Part shown: positions 1 to 10,162 of the stretch, one piece after another
How positions within the stretch are numbered: position 1 is the first letter of the stretch
How the letters are laid out: each line of letters opens with the position of its first letter
Source of the DNA: Terriglobia bacterium
GTDB taxonomy: Bacteria; Acidobacteriota; Terriglobia; Bryobacterales; Bryobacteraceae
Reading direction: 5' to 3'
Assembly (NCBI GenBank): GCA_020073305.1
Contig: JAIQFK010000013.1
Location: 62,001-126,000, forward strand
Length of the DNA: 64,000 bases
Notes under the pieces: model-generated
Told to the model about the DNA's origin: nothing
The model's database searches: none
What the model saw: only the letters and a program-made list of their open reading frames with translations
Translations under genes and position numbers: made by a program

Positions 1-1386
1 GTCACCGAGCAGGCTGCCCTCACGGTCCGCATTGGGACCGATGACGGCGATCGACTTGATGTCCTTCTTGAGCGGCAGCAGATGATTCTCGTTCTTGAGC
101 AGAACGATGCCCTCGCGCGCCACCTCGAGCGCCAGGTCCTGGCTCTCCTTGGTATGCGTGACCTCGACCGCGTGTTCAGGATCGACATAAGGATGGTCGA
201 ACAAACCCAGGCGGAATTTCTGCCGGAGAATGCGGGTGACGGCGCGGTCAATGTATGACATAGAGACGCGGCCCTCGCGGACGTTCTCCGCCATGGGCTG
301 CATGTAGCCGGGTTCGTACGAAATGCCGACGTCCAATCCGGCCTTGATGGCCCACTCGCCCGCCTTCTTCTGGTCCGGAGCAATGTGCTCATAGATCAGC
401 GTGGATATGCCGCTTCCCTCGCCGAGAACCAGGCCCTGGAATCCCATCTCCTCGCGGAGAATCCTGGTGAGGATCCAGTCGGAGGAATGCGTGGGCACTC
501 CGTCAATGGCTGGATAGGTGGCCATGACGCCGAGCCCGCCGGCTTTCTTGATGCCGGCCACCCAAGGCGGCAGAAACACCTCTCGCAGCATGCGTTCGGA
601 AATTTCCATCGCGCCGCGTTCGAAGCCGCTCGCGGGCTGGCTCTGGCCGGGATAGTGGCAAAGCCCGGCGACCACTTTGTCGGCAGCGGAGACATCGTCA
701 CCTTGAGCCGCGCCCACGATCGTCTCGGCGATCCTGGAACACATGTACGGGTCCTCGCTGAATCCCTCTTGGTTTCTGCCCAGGCGCGGGTCCCGGTTGG
801 GTTCGATCACCAGGGTGAAGATCTGGTGGATCCCGATGGCACGCGCTTCCCGGGCGGCAACCGTGTAGATCCGCTTGACGAGATCCATGTTCCAGGTGCT
901 GCCGATGGTCAGACCTTCGGGAAACACGGTGGCTCCGGAACACATCAACCCGTGCGTTCCTTCCTCGGTCTGGAGTAACGGGATTTTGAGGCGTGTCTTT
1001 TCGATGGCGATTTTCTGAAGCTCATTCAGCAGCTCAGCTTCGTGGCGTGTGCCTTCGGGCACGACGGTATTGGTGAAGGTAAAGAATCCACCGCCAGGTC
1101 CGATACCCTTCTCACGCCTTCCTTCGGTGAAGCGGCGGCACGACTCAATCTTGGTCGCATTGTCCATGCCGAGCGGGTCGACATAGACACACGGCATGTT
1201 GATCTGCCCGAGCTTTTCTTCGAGCGTCATTCTTCCGAGCAGGTCGGCGACTCTTCTTTCGATGGGCTGGCTCGGGTCGAGATAAACAGGGGCGCGCGCA
1301 GCCGGCTGCGCGGATGCAGTGGCGGCGAGAAGCAGGGAAAAAACCACCACCGCGGCGGAGCGGCAGGCACCTGGCGAGCTACGCAT
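1..1386 (-). CDS. Glycoside hydrolase family 3 beta-glucosidase, signal peptide; C-terminus cut by window start
   Basis: Reverse-strand translation reads MRSSPGACRSAAVVVFSLLLAATASAQPAARAPVYLDPSQPIERRVADLLGRMTLEEKLGQ ... AREGIVLLKNENHLLPLKKDIKSIAVIGPNAD, typical GH3; open at the window edge so absent from the ORF track. Confidence 0.9.
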   Translation of the reverse strand, partial: MRSSPGACRSAAVVVFSLLLAATASAQPAARAPVYLDPSQPIERRVADLLGRMTLEEKLGQINMPCVYVDPLGMDNATKIESCRRFTEGRREKGIGPGGGFFTFTNTVVPEGTRHEAELLNELQKIAIEKTRLKIPLLQTEEGTHGLMCSGATVFPEGLTIGSTWNMDLVKRIYTVAAREARAIGIHQIFTLVIEPNRDPRLGRNQEGFSEDPYMCSRIAETIVGAAQGDDVSAADKVVAGLCHYPGQSQPASGFERGAMEISERMLREVFLPPWVAGIKKAGGLGVMATYPAIDGVPTHSSDWILTRILREEMGFQGLVLGEGSGISTLIYEHIAPDQKKAGEWAIKAGLDVGISYEPGYMQPMAENVREGRVSMSYIDRAVTRILRQKFRLGLFDHPYVDPEHAVEVTHTKESQDLALEVAREGIVLLKNENHLLPLKKDIKSIAVIGPNADREGSLLGD

Positions 1387-1462
1387 GGGATCCTCCTTCA
1401 GGATCAGGTAGAGGTCGGGATGATTGCAGGCTTTGAGATACGAATATATCAGACAGCAGGCT

Positions 1463-2359
1463 TTATGTGCTTTCGAGAAGTCTCTTCGCCTTTGCCAGGG
1501 CTGTTTGCTGTTCGGGTGTCAGCTTGGGGAACTTCAGGTCCAGCCCCTCGATGGTCCGCGTCAGAATTCCCGACACCAGGGCGCGTGCCACCCACTTGTG
1601 GTCGGCCGGAATGATAAACCACGGGGCATGCCTGGTGCTGGTGGCGCTGAGCGCGTCGTTGTAGGCTTCGACGTAATCGGACCAGTAGGCGCGCTCCGCA
1701 AGATCGGAGGCGGAAAACTTCCAGTGTTTGTCCGGGTCCTCCAGGCGCTCGAGCAGCCGGCGCTTCTGTTCTTTCTTCGAGACGTGGAGGAAAAACTTGA
1801 GGATGACGGTGCCAGTGCGCACGAGATGCTTCTCGAAGCAATTGATGTCGTCATAGCGGTGTTCCCACAGGGAACGCCCACGTTTGGCCGGGAGCTTTTG
1901 CTTGTCGAGCCATTCCGGATGGACGCGCACCACGAGCACGTCTTCGTAGTGCGAGCGATTAAAGATGCCGATGCGTCCGCGTGGGGGCAGCGCCTTTGCG
2001 TACCGCCACAAGAAGTCGTGCGCAATCTCCTCATCGGAGGGCCGCTTGAAGCTGGTAACGTGACACCCCTGCGGGTTGAGACCGCTCATGACGTGCTTGA
2101 CCAGGCCGTCTTTGCCGGAGGCGTCCATACCTTGCAGGACCACCAGTAAGGCGTACCGGTCACTCGCCCAGAGCAGCTCTTGCGCGTCGGCAAGCCGCTC
2201 CAGGTTTCGATGGATGATTTCGTTAGCTTCCTGTTTCAGTTCATCACCACGCAGGCGCCGCAATGGGCCGTCGCCGGCCCACGTCGTGTTCCAATCGCGA
2301 AGGCGCACTTGGGTGTGCGGTTTCACAAGGAACTGCCCTGCCTGGTTCTTCTCTGCCAT
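1463..2359 (-). CDS. Polyphosphate kinase 2 (PPK2) family protein
   Basis: Walker A-like GMDASGKDG, FNRSHYEDVLVVRVHPEWL and FLHVSKKEQKRRLLERLEDPDKHWKFSASDL motifs of PPK2. Confidence 0.92.
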   Translation of the reverse strand: MAEKNQAGQFLVKPHTQVRLRDWNTTWAGDGPLRRLRGDELKQEANEIIHRNLERLADAQELLWASDRYALLVVLQGMDASGKDGLVKHVMSGLNPQGCHVTSFKRPSDEEIAHDFLWRYAKALPPRGRIGIFNRSHYEDVLVVRVHPEWLDKQKLPAKRGRSLWEHRYDDINCFEKHLVRTGTVILKFFLHVSKKEQKRRLLERLEDPDKHWKFSASDLAERAYWSDYVEAYNDALSATSTRHAPWFIIPADHKWVARALVSGILTRTIEGLDLKFPKLTPEQQTALAKAKRLLEST

Positions 2360-2438
2360 GGTTTAGCGCGAACAGCCGCCTCTGAATTTTACGATGGGCA
2401 GCCCGGCGTTGTCTGCCGCGATGTGGCACGATGAACCC

Positions 2439-3065
2439 ATGGACTTCCAACTCGATGAAGCCGAGGCACGCGTGCTCGGGTCGCTCATGGAAAAGGAAGC
2501 CGCCACGCCGGAATACTACCCGCTCTCGTTGAACGCGCTCTGCGCCGCGTGCAATCAAAAATCAAATCGGGAGCCGGTGATGGCGCTCGTTGAGGGCACC
2601 GTGTCGGACGCGGTGGAAAGCCTGCGGGCGAAAGGCCTGCTGCTCCGCATGAGCGGCGGCGATCATCGCGTCCCCAAGTTCGGGCACCGCGTGGGCGAGG
2701 TCTTCAACTTCGATCGCCGCGAACAAGCCATCCTATGCGTGCTGATGCTTCGGGGGCCGCAGACGGTGGGCGAGTTGCGCGGCCGCACGGAGCGTCTGCA
2801 CACATTTGAAGGGCTGGAGGAAGTGGAGGCCACTCTGAACCGGCTGATAGAACGCACACCGCCGCTGGTTCAGAAACTCGCGCGCCAGCCCGGAGAGAAG
2901 GAACCGCGTTTCTGCCATCTATTGTCCGGTGAAGTTGCCCAGCATGCCCAGCCTGCGGCGCCAGTGGAACACCGCTCGCCCGTCGAGGAGCGCGTGGGCC
3001 GCCTGGAAGCGGAGTTGGCAGAATTCCGGCGCCAGTTTGAGGAATTCCGGAAGAGCTTCGAGTAA
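2439..3065 (+). CDS. YceH family protein (DUF480)
   Basis: MDFQLDEAEARVLGSLMEKEAATPEYYPLSLNALCAACNQKSNREPVM is the DUF480 signature; start moved from 2394 to 2439. Confidence 0.92.
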   Translation: MDFQLDEAEARVLGSLMEKEAATPEYYPLSLNALCAACNQKSNREPVMALVEGTVSDAVESLRAKGLLLRMSGGDHRVPKFGHRVGEVFNFDRREQAILCVLMLRGPQTVGELRGRTERLHTFEGLEEVEATLNRLIERTPPLVQKLARQPGEKEPRFCHLLSGEVAQHAQPAAPVEHRSPVEERVGRLEAELAEFRRQFEEFRKSFE

Positions 3066-3068
3066 GAC

Positions 3069-4034
3069 CTACTTCAAAGCAGAAAACAGGGTCTTCTTCC
3101 ACTGCTGCACGTCGATCGCCCAGCACACTCTCGCGTTTGGACCGCGGGTCAAGAGTTCGCTCCACATGGTGCGGTTCCGATAGTTGGACGCGTTGTTGAG
3201 GCGATCGACGACCGTCATGCCGCGGGTCAATTCACTGTGGGTTTCGACGTCGACGTAGTGTTCGCTCGCGCTCGTCGGGACTGCAGGATCCAGGGCGATG
3301 GCCATAGCGACCGGGTCGGGCAGTTCGATTCCGTCCTCGCCGGTCTCCTCGCGATGAGCCTCGCGTGTCCGGCGATTGCAGTCAATGGCGAAGCGGGCGC
3401 GTTCGGTACTCATGTGCAACACGAAGTCGATATCGCTGGTGTTCAAGACCGCTTCGCCCTGCGAAAGCTGCCAGCCGACCAACTCCACAGGCAAGCCTCC
3501 GCGCAACACCATGCGGGCCGCCTCAGGATCGACCCAGACGTTGTACTCAGCCGCCGGGGTAACGTTCCCTACACAGCATGGCGCGCCGCCCATGATGATG
3601 CACCGGCTGACTTGAGCAGCTATCTGCGGCTTGCGGGCCAGCGCGAGCGCAATGTTGGTCAGGGGGCCCAGGGTCACCACGACGAGGCCCGGATTGGCTT
3701 GGATGGTTTGGATGATGGCATCGACGGCGTGTGCTTTTTCCGGCCCGCGACGAGGCGGCGGGTAACCCTGATCGCCTAACCCGTCGCGTCCGTGAAACCG
3801 AGTAGCGTCTTCGTGGACGCGGAGCAGGGGCTTTGCGGCGCCGGCGTACACAGGAACGTCAGATCCGCACAGTTCCGCGGTGTAAAGAGCATTCCGCGTG
3901 GCCTGCTCGACGTCTACATTCCCCGCGACGGTGGTAATGGCTGCCACCTGAACGCCGGCCGCGCGAAGCGCCATGATGAGCGCCACGGCGTCGTCGGATG
4001 CTGTGTCCGTATCAATCAGGAAGACGCGCGACAT
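3069..4034 (-). CDS. Inosine/uridine-preferring nucleoside hydrolase
   Basis: MSRVFLIDTDTASDDAVALIMALRAAGVQVAAITTVAGN; DxDxxxDD motif; start set at the internal Met of the 448-aa ORF. Confidence 0.9.
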   Translation of the reverse strand: MSRVFLIDTDTASDDAVALIMALRAAGVQVAAITTVAGNVDVEQATRNALYTAELCGSDVPVYAGAAKPLLRVHEDATRFHGRDGLGDQGYPPPRRGPEKAHAVDAIIQTIQANPGLVVVTLGPLTNIALALARKPQIAAQVSRCIIMGGAPCCVGNVTPAAEYNVWVDPEAARMVLRGGLPVELVGWQLSQGEAVLNTSDIDFVLHMSTERARFAIDCNRRTREAHREETGEDGIELPDPVAMAIALDPAVPTSASEHYVDVETHSELTRGMTVVDRLNNASNYRNRTMWSELLTRGPNARVCWAIDVQQWKKTLFSALK

Positions 4035-4044
4035 GAGTTTTCGC

Positions 4045-5034
4045 TCAGACAGAGGATTGCGCACGCAAGGCGTTGCGCACGTAGTCGATGATGGAATCCG
4101 GCAGAGTCGGCGTAGCCGGCGGCTCCGCAGCCACCCAGGCCCCCATCCGGTTGGCGAGATCCACCGCCTGTGCCTCCTCCCAGCCGAGCGCGAGTCCCAC
4201 CAGGATCCCGGCGGAAGAGGCATCGCCCGCTCCGACGGGATGTAATTGCGCCGGAGGGATCGGGGTAACATCCACGCTGATCTCCCGGTCCCGGGTGAAC
4301 AGCAAAGTGCCTTCTCCTCCCCGTGTGAGTACGACGGCCCGCGCGGGAAAGCGCGCCAGGAGTGCTTCCAGCCGGCGTCGAATGCCGTTGCCGGTTGTAT
4401 CCGGAGACGTCTCAATGCCGAGCAGCTCGCAGATGGTCATCAACTCCGGCTGGTTCGCCTTGATGATGGTAGCCAGCCGACAACTGGTCTCCACGATTTC
4501 CCGGCTGTAGGCACGCTCCCCGCTTTTGGTATTCTGCCGCAGGTTGACATCATACAGGCGCACGGCTTGCGGCGCGTTTTCGAGAAACTGGCGAATTGTA
4601 TTCCGCGATACCGGCGAGCGCTGGGCAAGGCTTCCGAAGCATACCGCGTGGCACTGGGACGCGAGGGCGTCGAGCGAGTCGCCGGGAACGATGAAGTCCC
4701 AGGCTGCGGGGAACTCGATCTGATAGCCGGGCTCCCCGTCGCGCATGAAAACGGAGACGCGGCCGGTGGGGTGCTCGGCCTCGGTGGCGATGTAGCGTGT
4801 GGACATGGCGCGGGAGCGGACCGCGGAGAGAAGGAGCCGGCCGTGCGCATCGTTACCCACCGCGCTCACGACGACGCCCTCGCCCAGGCCGAGCGGGGCC
4901 GCAAGCTGATGTGCGTGCACGGCCACGTTGAGCGGCGCGCCGCCCAGCGCCTCACGCCCGTCTTCGAAGACGTCGAACAGCACTTCGCCGATGCCGACGA
5001 AGATGCGATGCGAATCGGTGGCCTCGCGAGACAT
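4045..5034 (-). CDS. PfkB-family carbohydrate kinase (fructokinase-like)
   Basis: GEVLFDVFEDGREALGGAPLNVAVHAHQL at N-term and PVGAGDASSAGILVGLALG catalytic motif. Confidence 0.88.
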   Translation of the reverse strand: MSREATDSHRIFVGIGEVLFDVFEDGREALGGAPLNVAVHAHQLAAPLGLGEGVVVSAVGNDAHGRLLLSAVRSRAMSTRYIATEAEHPTGRVSVFMRDGEPGYQIEFPAAWDFIVPGDSLDALASQCHAVCFGSLAQRSPVSRNTIRQFLENAPQAVRLYDVNLRQNTKSGERAYSREIVETSCRLATIIKANQPELMTICELLGIETSPDTTGNGIRRRLEALLARFPARAVVLTRGGEGTLLFTRDREISVDVTPIPPAQLHPVGAGDASSAGILVGLALGWEEAQAVDLANRMGAWVAAEPPATPTLPDSIIDYVRNALRAQSSV

Positions 5035-5135
5035 GCTCCGCGTTCCGGTGACAGGTAAGATGGAGTATAACAGCCGGTGATGCGGGGATGCGTGTGCTAA
5101 TCTAGGTTCGTTTCCGGGGGCGGGCTATCTGATTT

Positions 5136-5900
5136 ATGTGGAGAGGCGATTACTTTTACCTGCTGCGTAACCTGGTCCTGAAGGACTTCCGTACGCGCTA
5201 CCGGAACATGTCCCTGGGCCTTTTGTGGTCCCTGGTGAACCCGCTGGTCATGATGACGATGATGACCTTCGTATTCACCAAGATCTTCCCCCTCACCGCG
5301 ATCTCCAAGTTCCCGGTATTTGTTTTATGTGGACTGGTTCCCTTCAATTTCTTCAGCCTGGCTTGGGCCAACGGAACTACGTCGATCATTGATAATGCTC
5401 AATTGATCAAGCGTGTCCCGGTGCCGCGCGAAACGTTGCCGATAGCCAGCGTGCTCGGGAACGCGGTTCATCTTACAATTCAGGTTGTGCTGCTGCTGGT
5501 GATCGCCCTCGCTTTCGGAACAGGGGTCAACCGCTACTGGTTGTGGCTTCCGGTGCTGTGGGCGTGCGAACTCGTTTTCGTAATAGGCTGCGCTCTCTTG
5601 TGCGGCGCACTGGACGTTTATGTTCGCGATATGCGTTACGTGGTGGAATCCGCCTGCATGGTGTTGTTCTGGCTGGTGCCGATTTTCTACGACATTTCCC
5701 GGGTTCGGCCGCAGTACGCCGACATTTACCAGTACAATCCCATCGCCGCCCTTGTGTTGGCGCTACGAAACATCATTCTTGAGGGGAAACCGCCGCGCGC
5801 GGTATTGCTCTCCAAGCTATTCTTGGTATCGTTCTTCATGTTGTTGTTAGGCTGGTCTGTGTTTCGCCGGTTGAGCCGCCGGTTCTACGACTATCTCTGA
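5136..5900 (+). CDS. ABC-2 type transporter permease (polysaccharide/polyol-phosphate export type)
   Basis: LLRNLVLKDFRTRYRNMSLGLLWSLVNPLVMM, six hydrophobic segments, Wzm/KpsM-like. Confidence 0.9.
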   Translation: MWRGDYFYLLRNLVLKDFRTRYRNMSLGLLWSLVNPLVMMTMMTFVFTKIFPLTAISKFPVFVLCGLVPFNFFSLAWANGTTSIIDNAQLIKRVPVPRETLPIASVLGNAVHLTIQVVLLLVIALAFGTGVNRYWLWLPVLWACELVFVIGCALLCGALDVYVRDMRYVVESACMVLFWLVPIFYDISRVRPQYADIYQYNPIAALVLALRNIILEGKPPRAVLLSKLFLVSFFMLLLGWSVFRRLSRRFYDYL

Positions 5901-5903
5901 ACC

Positions 5904-6647
5904 ATGGATGCCATCGTCTTCGCTTCTGTGACCAAAACGTTCCCCATGAACGCTCAGCGCATGCTGGCGAGAGGCTACCTGGCGAAATGGCTGAAACGGG
6001 GGAGCAGGGAGCGGTTTGTGGCTCTGCGAAACATCTCGTTTCGGATTCCGCGGGGCCAGACGGTGGGTGTGGTGGGGGTCAACGGCGCGGGTAAGAGCAC
6101 CCTGCTGAGTCTAGTGGCGGGACTGTGCCCGCCGGACGAAGGCGCCGTAACCGTTAGGGGCCGCGTTTCCCCGCTGCTGCAACTGGGGGCCGGCTTTCAT
6201 TCCGATTTGACCGGCACGGAAAACGTGCATTTGAACGCGGCCCTGCTCGGCTTCACGCCTGAGAAAACCGCCGAGTCCTTTGACCAGATCGTTGAGTTCT
6301 CGGGCATCGGCCCGTTCATCGATCAACCGGCACGAACCTATTCCTCCGGCATGACCATGCGCCTGGCATTTTCCATTGCGATCCATGGGGACCCTGACGT
6401 TCTCATCATCGACGAAGTGCTGGCCGTCGGCGATCAGGCATTCCAGGTCAAGTGTATGGACAAGATCCAGCAATTCAGGAAGCAGGGGAAAACGCTCCTG
6501 TTCGTATCGCATTCGACCGGCGCGGTGCAGAAGCTGTGCGAGCGGGCTCTGTGGCTGGATCGGGGCGAACTGATGATGGACGGCAACGCAGCCGACGTGG
6601 CCGCAGCCTACGAAGATGGCGCGCGTGTCAACGTCGGGACTCCGTGA
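5904..6647 (+). CDS. ABC transporter ATP-binding protein (Wzt/KpsT-like)
   Basis: Walker A GVNGAGKSTLL, signature YSSGMTMRLAF, Walker B DVLIIDEVLAVGD; 3 bp after the permease. Confidence 0.93.
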   Translation: MDAIVFASVTKTFPMNAQRMLARGYLAKWLKRGSRERFVALRNISFRIPRGQTVGVVGVNGAGKSTLLSLVAGLCPPDEGAVTVRGRVSPLLQLGAGFHSDLTGTENVHLNAALLGFTPEKTAESFDQIVEFSGIGPFIDQPARTYSSGMTMRLAFSIAIHGDPDVLIIDEVLAVGDQAFQVKCMDKIQQFRKQGKTLLFVSHSTGAVQKLCERALWLDRGELMMDGNAADVAAAYEDGARVNVGTP

Positions 6648-6750
6648 ACAAGTCGCTCTTCACGGTCGAGCCCGCGATCAACTTGACCGCGTCTTCGCCC
6701 CTTGCGTTCTCCTGGCAGATTGCGGGTGCGTCGGGTGGCACACCGTGAGT

Positions 6751-8406
6751 ATGGCGGCCCGCCTTTCGCGCCGGCAGTTTCTCGGAGGGATGGCTGCGTT
6801 TGCTCTCGAAGGGCAGCAGCGCACCGATCCCGATGTGATCCTCTACAACGCGAATATCCTCACGATGGACGAGAGGCAGCCTCGCGCGCAGGCCGTGGCC
6901 ATTGCGGGCGGGCGCTTCCTGGCCGTGGGCTCGAATGAGGATGTTCGTCATCTCGCGAAGTCCGGAACTCGGCAACTCGATGTCGGCGGGAAAACCACCG
7001 TACCCGGTTTCATCGACGCCCACACGCACCCTTCCTATGCAGGCATCCGGCACCTGCGATGGGTAGATTGCGATCTCCGCTCGATCGCCGCAATTCAAAA
7101 CGCCATTCGTGAGCGGGCGGCGAAAACTCCCGCCAGCGATTGGGTGATCGGCTTCAAGTACGACGACACGAAGACCACCGAAGGCCGGCGGTTGACGCGA
7201 GAGGACCTCGACGCGGCCGCCTCGCACCATCCGGTTTTCATCGAGCACCGCGGCGGCCATACGGCATATGTCAACACTCTCGCTTTGAAGCGGGCCGAGA
7301 TCACGGATGCGACTGCCGATCCGCCGGGCGGCAAATTCGATCACGACGCCGCCGGACGGCTTACCGGAGGACTGCGCGAGAACGCCACGGCTCCGTTTCG
7401 GAAGCTGCTTCCCACGAGGTTCACTCGCGATGAAATGCGCCAGGGCGTGAAATTGATCTCGCAGATGATGGTGCGCACCGGAGTGACCTCGGTGCATGAT
7501 GCCGAAGGCACTCCTGAAGATCTCCTGGCGTATCAGGATGCGCGCGAGACAGGCGAGCTTTCGTTCCGCGTCTATTGCTTCTTGCAGCACCAGTTTCTCG
7601 ATCAAATGAAAGCCGCCGGCGTACGCACGGGATTTGGCGATGAATGGATCCGCATTGGCGGCCTCAAGCTGGTATGTGACGGGTCCATTTCCGAACGCAC
7701 GGCGCGCCTTTCACAGCCCTACGTGGGGAGGCCCAACGATTACGGCATTCTGGTGAGCAGCGAAGAAGAGCTTTATGCCAACGCCCGGCGGGCGCACGAG
7801 GCGGGTTGGCAGATCGGCACGCACTCCAATGGCGATGCGGCCATCGATATCATGCTGCGCATCTATGAGCGATTGCAACGCGAGATGCCGCGCCGCGATC
7901 CGCGCTACCGCCTGGAGCACTGCACGGTGGTCAACCCGTCGCTCGTCGAGCGCATCCGCGCGCTGGGCGCGATTCCTACGCCGTTCTCCACCTACGTGTA
8001 TTATCACGGCGAGAAGATGCGTGAATACGGGCCGGAGCGGCTCGACTGGATGTTTGCGGTGCGCACCTTCCTCGACGCCGGGATTCGCGTCACCCAGGCG
8101 TCGGACTATCCGCCGGGACCTTTCGAGCCGATGATGGCGCTGCGATCGGAAGTCACGCGCACTGACAGCCACGGCAACGTTTGGGGACCGCGGCAGCGCG
8201 TGACCGTGGAGGAAGCGCTGCGCGTGGGCACCATCAACGGCGCCTATGCATCCTTTGAAGAAAACCGGAAAGGCAGTATCACGGCGGGCAAGCTGGCGGA
8301 CCTGGTGGTGCTGGGCCGCGATCCGCTGCGCGTGGACCCCATGGATCTGATCGATATTCCCATCGAGCGCACCATGGCCGGTGGCCGCTGGGTATACGAA
8401 TCGTAG
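6751..8406 (+). CDS. Tat-signal amidohydrolase family 3 (YtcJ-like)
   Basis: MAARLSRRQFLGGMAAFALEG Tat motif; TVPGFIDAHTHPSYAG; start moved from 6616 to 6751. Confidence 0.9.
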   Translation: MAARLSRRQFLGGMAAFALEGQQRTDPDVILYNANILTMDERQPRAQAVAIAGGRFLAVGSNEDVRHLAKSGTRQLDVGGKTTVPGFIDAHTHPSYAGIRHLRWVDCDLRSIAAIQNAIRERAAKTPASDWVIGFKYDDTKTTEGRRLTREDLDAAASHHPVFIEHRGGHTAYVNTLALKRAEITDATADPPGGKFDHDAAGRLTGGLRENATAPFRKLLPTRFTRDEMRQGVKLISQMMVRTGVTSVHDAEGTPEDLLAYQDARETGELSFRVYCFLQHQFLDQMKAAGVRTGFGDEWIRIGGLKLVCDGSISERTARLSQPYVGRPNDYGILVSSEEELYANARRAHEAGWQIGTHSNGDAAIDIMLRIYERLQREMPRRDPRYRLEHCTVVNPSLVERIRALGAIPTPFSTYVYYHGEKMREYGPERLDWMFAVRTFLDAGIRVTQASDYPPGPFEPMMALRSEVTRTDSHGNVWGPRQRVTVEEALRVGTINGAYASFEENRKGSITAGKLADLVVLGRDPLRVDPMDLIDIPIERTMAGGRWVYES

Positions 8407-8437
8407 AGTAGGAGGTTGTTGAGAAACCGCGCCGACC

Positions 8438-8520
8438 AACCGCTTCCTCGCGGTCGCGGCTCGGTAAGTACCTGGCAGCGCAGAGGGCGCACTCTGAGCC
8501 ACGACCGTCAGGGAGTGGTT
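8438..8520. repeat. Imperfect long inverted repeat (REP/BIME-like intergenic element)
   Basis: AACCGCTTCCTCGCGGTCGCGGCTC (8438-8462) vs inverted GAGCCACGACCGTCAGGGAGTGGTT (8496-8520), about 20/25 matches, 33-nt spacer; fully intergenic. Confidence 0.6.
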
Positions 8521-8603
8521 TTCGCCCTTTTCCAACAATCGTCCGGAAGGTCAGCGGCGTGGCCGTCGGGCGCACGAATCGCCGTGGCATAATCTGAGAA
8601 ACC

Positions 8604-9695
8604 ATGGGCACCCCCGCCGCACCCGTCGCGAAGACCCTGCCGGCGGGGTATTACACAGATCCAGAAAGATTCGGGCGGGAGATCGAAAAGCTCTACTTCG
8701 AAAGCTGGATCTGCGCGGGGCGAACCCGGCAGATCGCTGAGCCGGGTGATTATTTTCTCCGTGAGGCCGGAGGGGAAAGCATCATCATCACGCGCGATGG
8801 GAGCGGCGTGCCGCGCGCGTTCTATAACGTCTGCAGGCACCGCGGCACACGCATGTGCACGACGCCTGAGGGCAATCTGCCGGGGCGCATTCAATGTCCT
8901 TACCATGGGTGGAGCTACGGGCTGGATGGCTGCTTGATGGGCGCGCCTCACATGGATGAGCCCACTTTTTCCCGCCAGGATTATCCGCTGCATTCCATAC
9001 CCTGTGATGTTTGGGACGGCCACATATTCATTCATCTCGGCACGCGGCCGGAACCGCTGGCCCATCATCTCGCCGACCTGCCGCGGAAGTTCGCACATTG
9101 GGGTATGCAGGATTTGCGTTTGCACAAGCGGATCGTGTACGACGTGAAAGCCAACTGGAAACTCCTCATCCTGAACTACAACGAATGCCTTCACTGTCCG
9201 GTTCTTCACCCCGCTCTGAATCGACTGACCGATTATCTGGGCACGGATAATGAAGCTCCAACATCCACCTACATGGGAGGCGCCATGGGATTTCGCGGCG
9301 GCGCGGAAACGATGAGTATGGACGGCCGGAGGCGCCGGGATTATCTGCCCGCCCTGACCGTTGAGGAACGAAAGAGAGTCTGCTACTACACGATATATCC
9401 CAATCTTCTACTCAGCCTGCATCCGGACTACATGATGACGCACACACTGTGGCCGAAAGCGGTGGACCGTACGGAGATCATCTGCGAATGGCATTTCCAT
9501 CCTGCCGAAATCATGAAACCTGATTTTCAGGCGGACGACGCGATCGAATTTTGGGATCAGACCAACCGGGAAGACTGGGGTATTGTGGAGCTCTCGCAGT
9601 CGGGCATCCAATCGCGCGCTTACATGCCGGGTCCATACTCCAGCCGCGAGGACCTTCTACACGTGTTTGACGAATGGGTAATCGCGCGCGAGTGA
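8604..9695 (+). CDS. Rieske [2Fe-2S] aromatic-ring-hydroxylating oxygenase, alpha subunit
   Basis: Rieske motif CRHRGTRMC...CPYHGW; mononuclear iron region NYNECLHCPVLHP. Confidence 0.92.
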   Translation: MGTPAAPVAKTLPAGYYTDPERFGREIEKLYFESWICAGRTRQIAEPGDYFLREAGGESIIITRDGSGVPRAFYNVCRHRGTRMCTTPEGNLPGRIQCPYHGWSYGLDGCLMGAPHMDEPTFSRQDYPLHSIPCDVWDGHIFIHLGTRPEPLAHHLADLPRKFAHWGMQDLRLHKRIVYDVKANWKLLILNYNECLHCPVLHPALNRLTDYLGTDNEAPTSTYMGGAMGFRGGAETMSMDGRRRRDYLPALTVEERKRVCYYTIYPNLLLSLHPDYMMTHTLWPKAVDRTEIICEWHFHPAEIMKPDFQADDAIEFWDQTNREDWGIVELSQSGIQSRAYMPGPYSSREDLLHVFDEWVIARE

Positions 9696-9699
9696 CCCG

Positions 9700-10155
9700 T
9701 CAGGCGCGCCAGAATTTGCTTTCGAGGCTACGGATTTTGGTCAGCCGCCTTACGTGCCGCTCTTCGCCCGAGAATGTCGCAGCCAGAAAAATCCTGACGA
9801 GATCGCGTGCGAGTTCGCTGGCGATGACGCGCGAGCCGAGCACGAGAATGTTCATGTCATCGTGTTCCACACCCTGGCGCGCGGAGTAGGAGTCGTGGCA
9901 CAGCCCGGCACGGATGCCCGGAATCTTGTTTGCGGCGACTGACGCACCGACTCCGCTGCCGCAGATCAGGATGCCCCGGTCAGCCTGGCGGTTGCGTACC
10001 GCCGTGCCCACTGCTTCGGCAAAATCCGGATAATCCACCGCCGCGGTGCTGTCCGTGCCCACGTCCAGAACCTCGTGGCCCAGGCCGCGAACCAATGCCA
10101 AGAGATCCTGCTTCATTTCGAATCCGGCGTGGTCCGAGCCCAGTACGATGCGCAT
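9700..10155 (-). CDS. rpiB: Ribose 5-phosphate isomerase B
   Basis: [19 protein letters not shown] ... [51 protein letters not shown]. Confidence 0.93.
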   Translation of the reverse strand: MRIVLGSDHAGFEMKQDLLALVRGLGHEVLDVGTDSTAAVDYPDFAEAVGTAVRNRQADRGILICGSGVGASVAANKIPGIRAGLCHDSYSARQGVEHDDMNILVLGSRVIASELARDLVRIFLAATFSGEERHVRRLTKIRSLESKFWRA

Positions 10156-10162
10156 GGAAACC

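Noticed and set aside
3069-4415. 448-aa form of the nucleoside hydrolase as a fusion protein
   Set aside because: The first about 127 residues overlap the PfkB gene in another frame and look non-coding; the natural start is MSRVFLIDTD at 4034.
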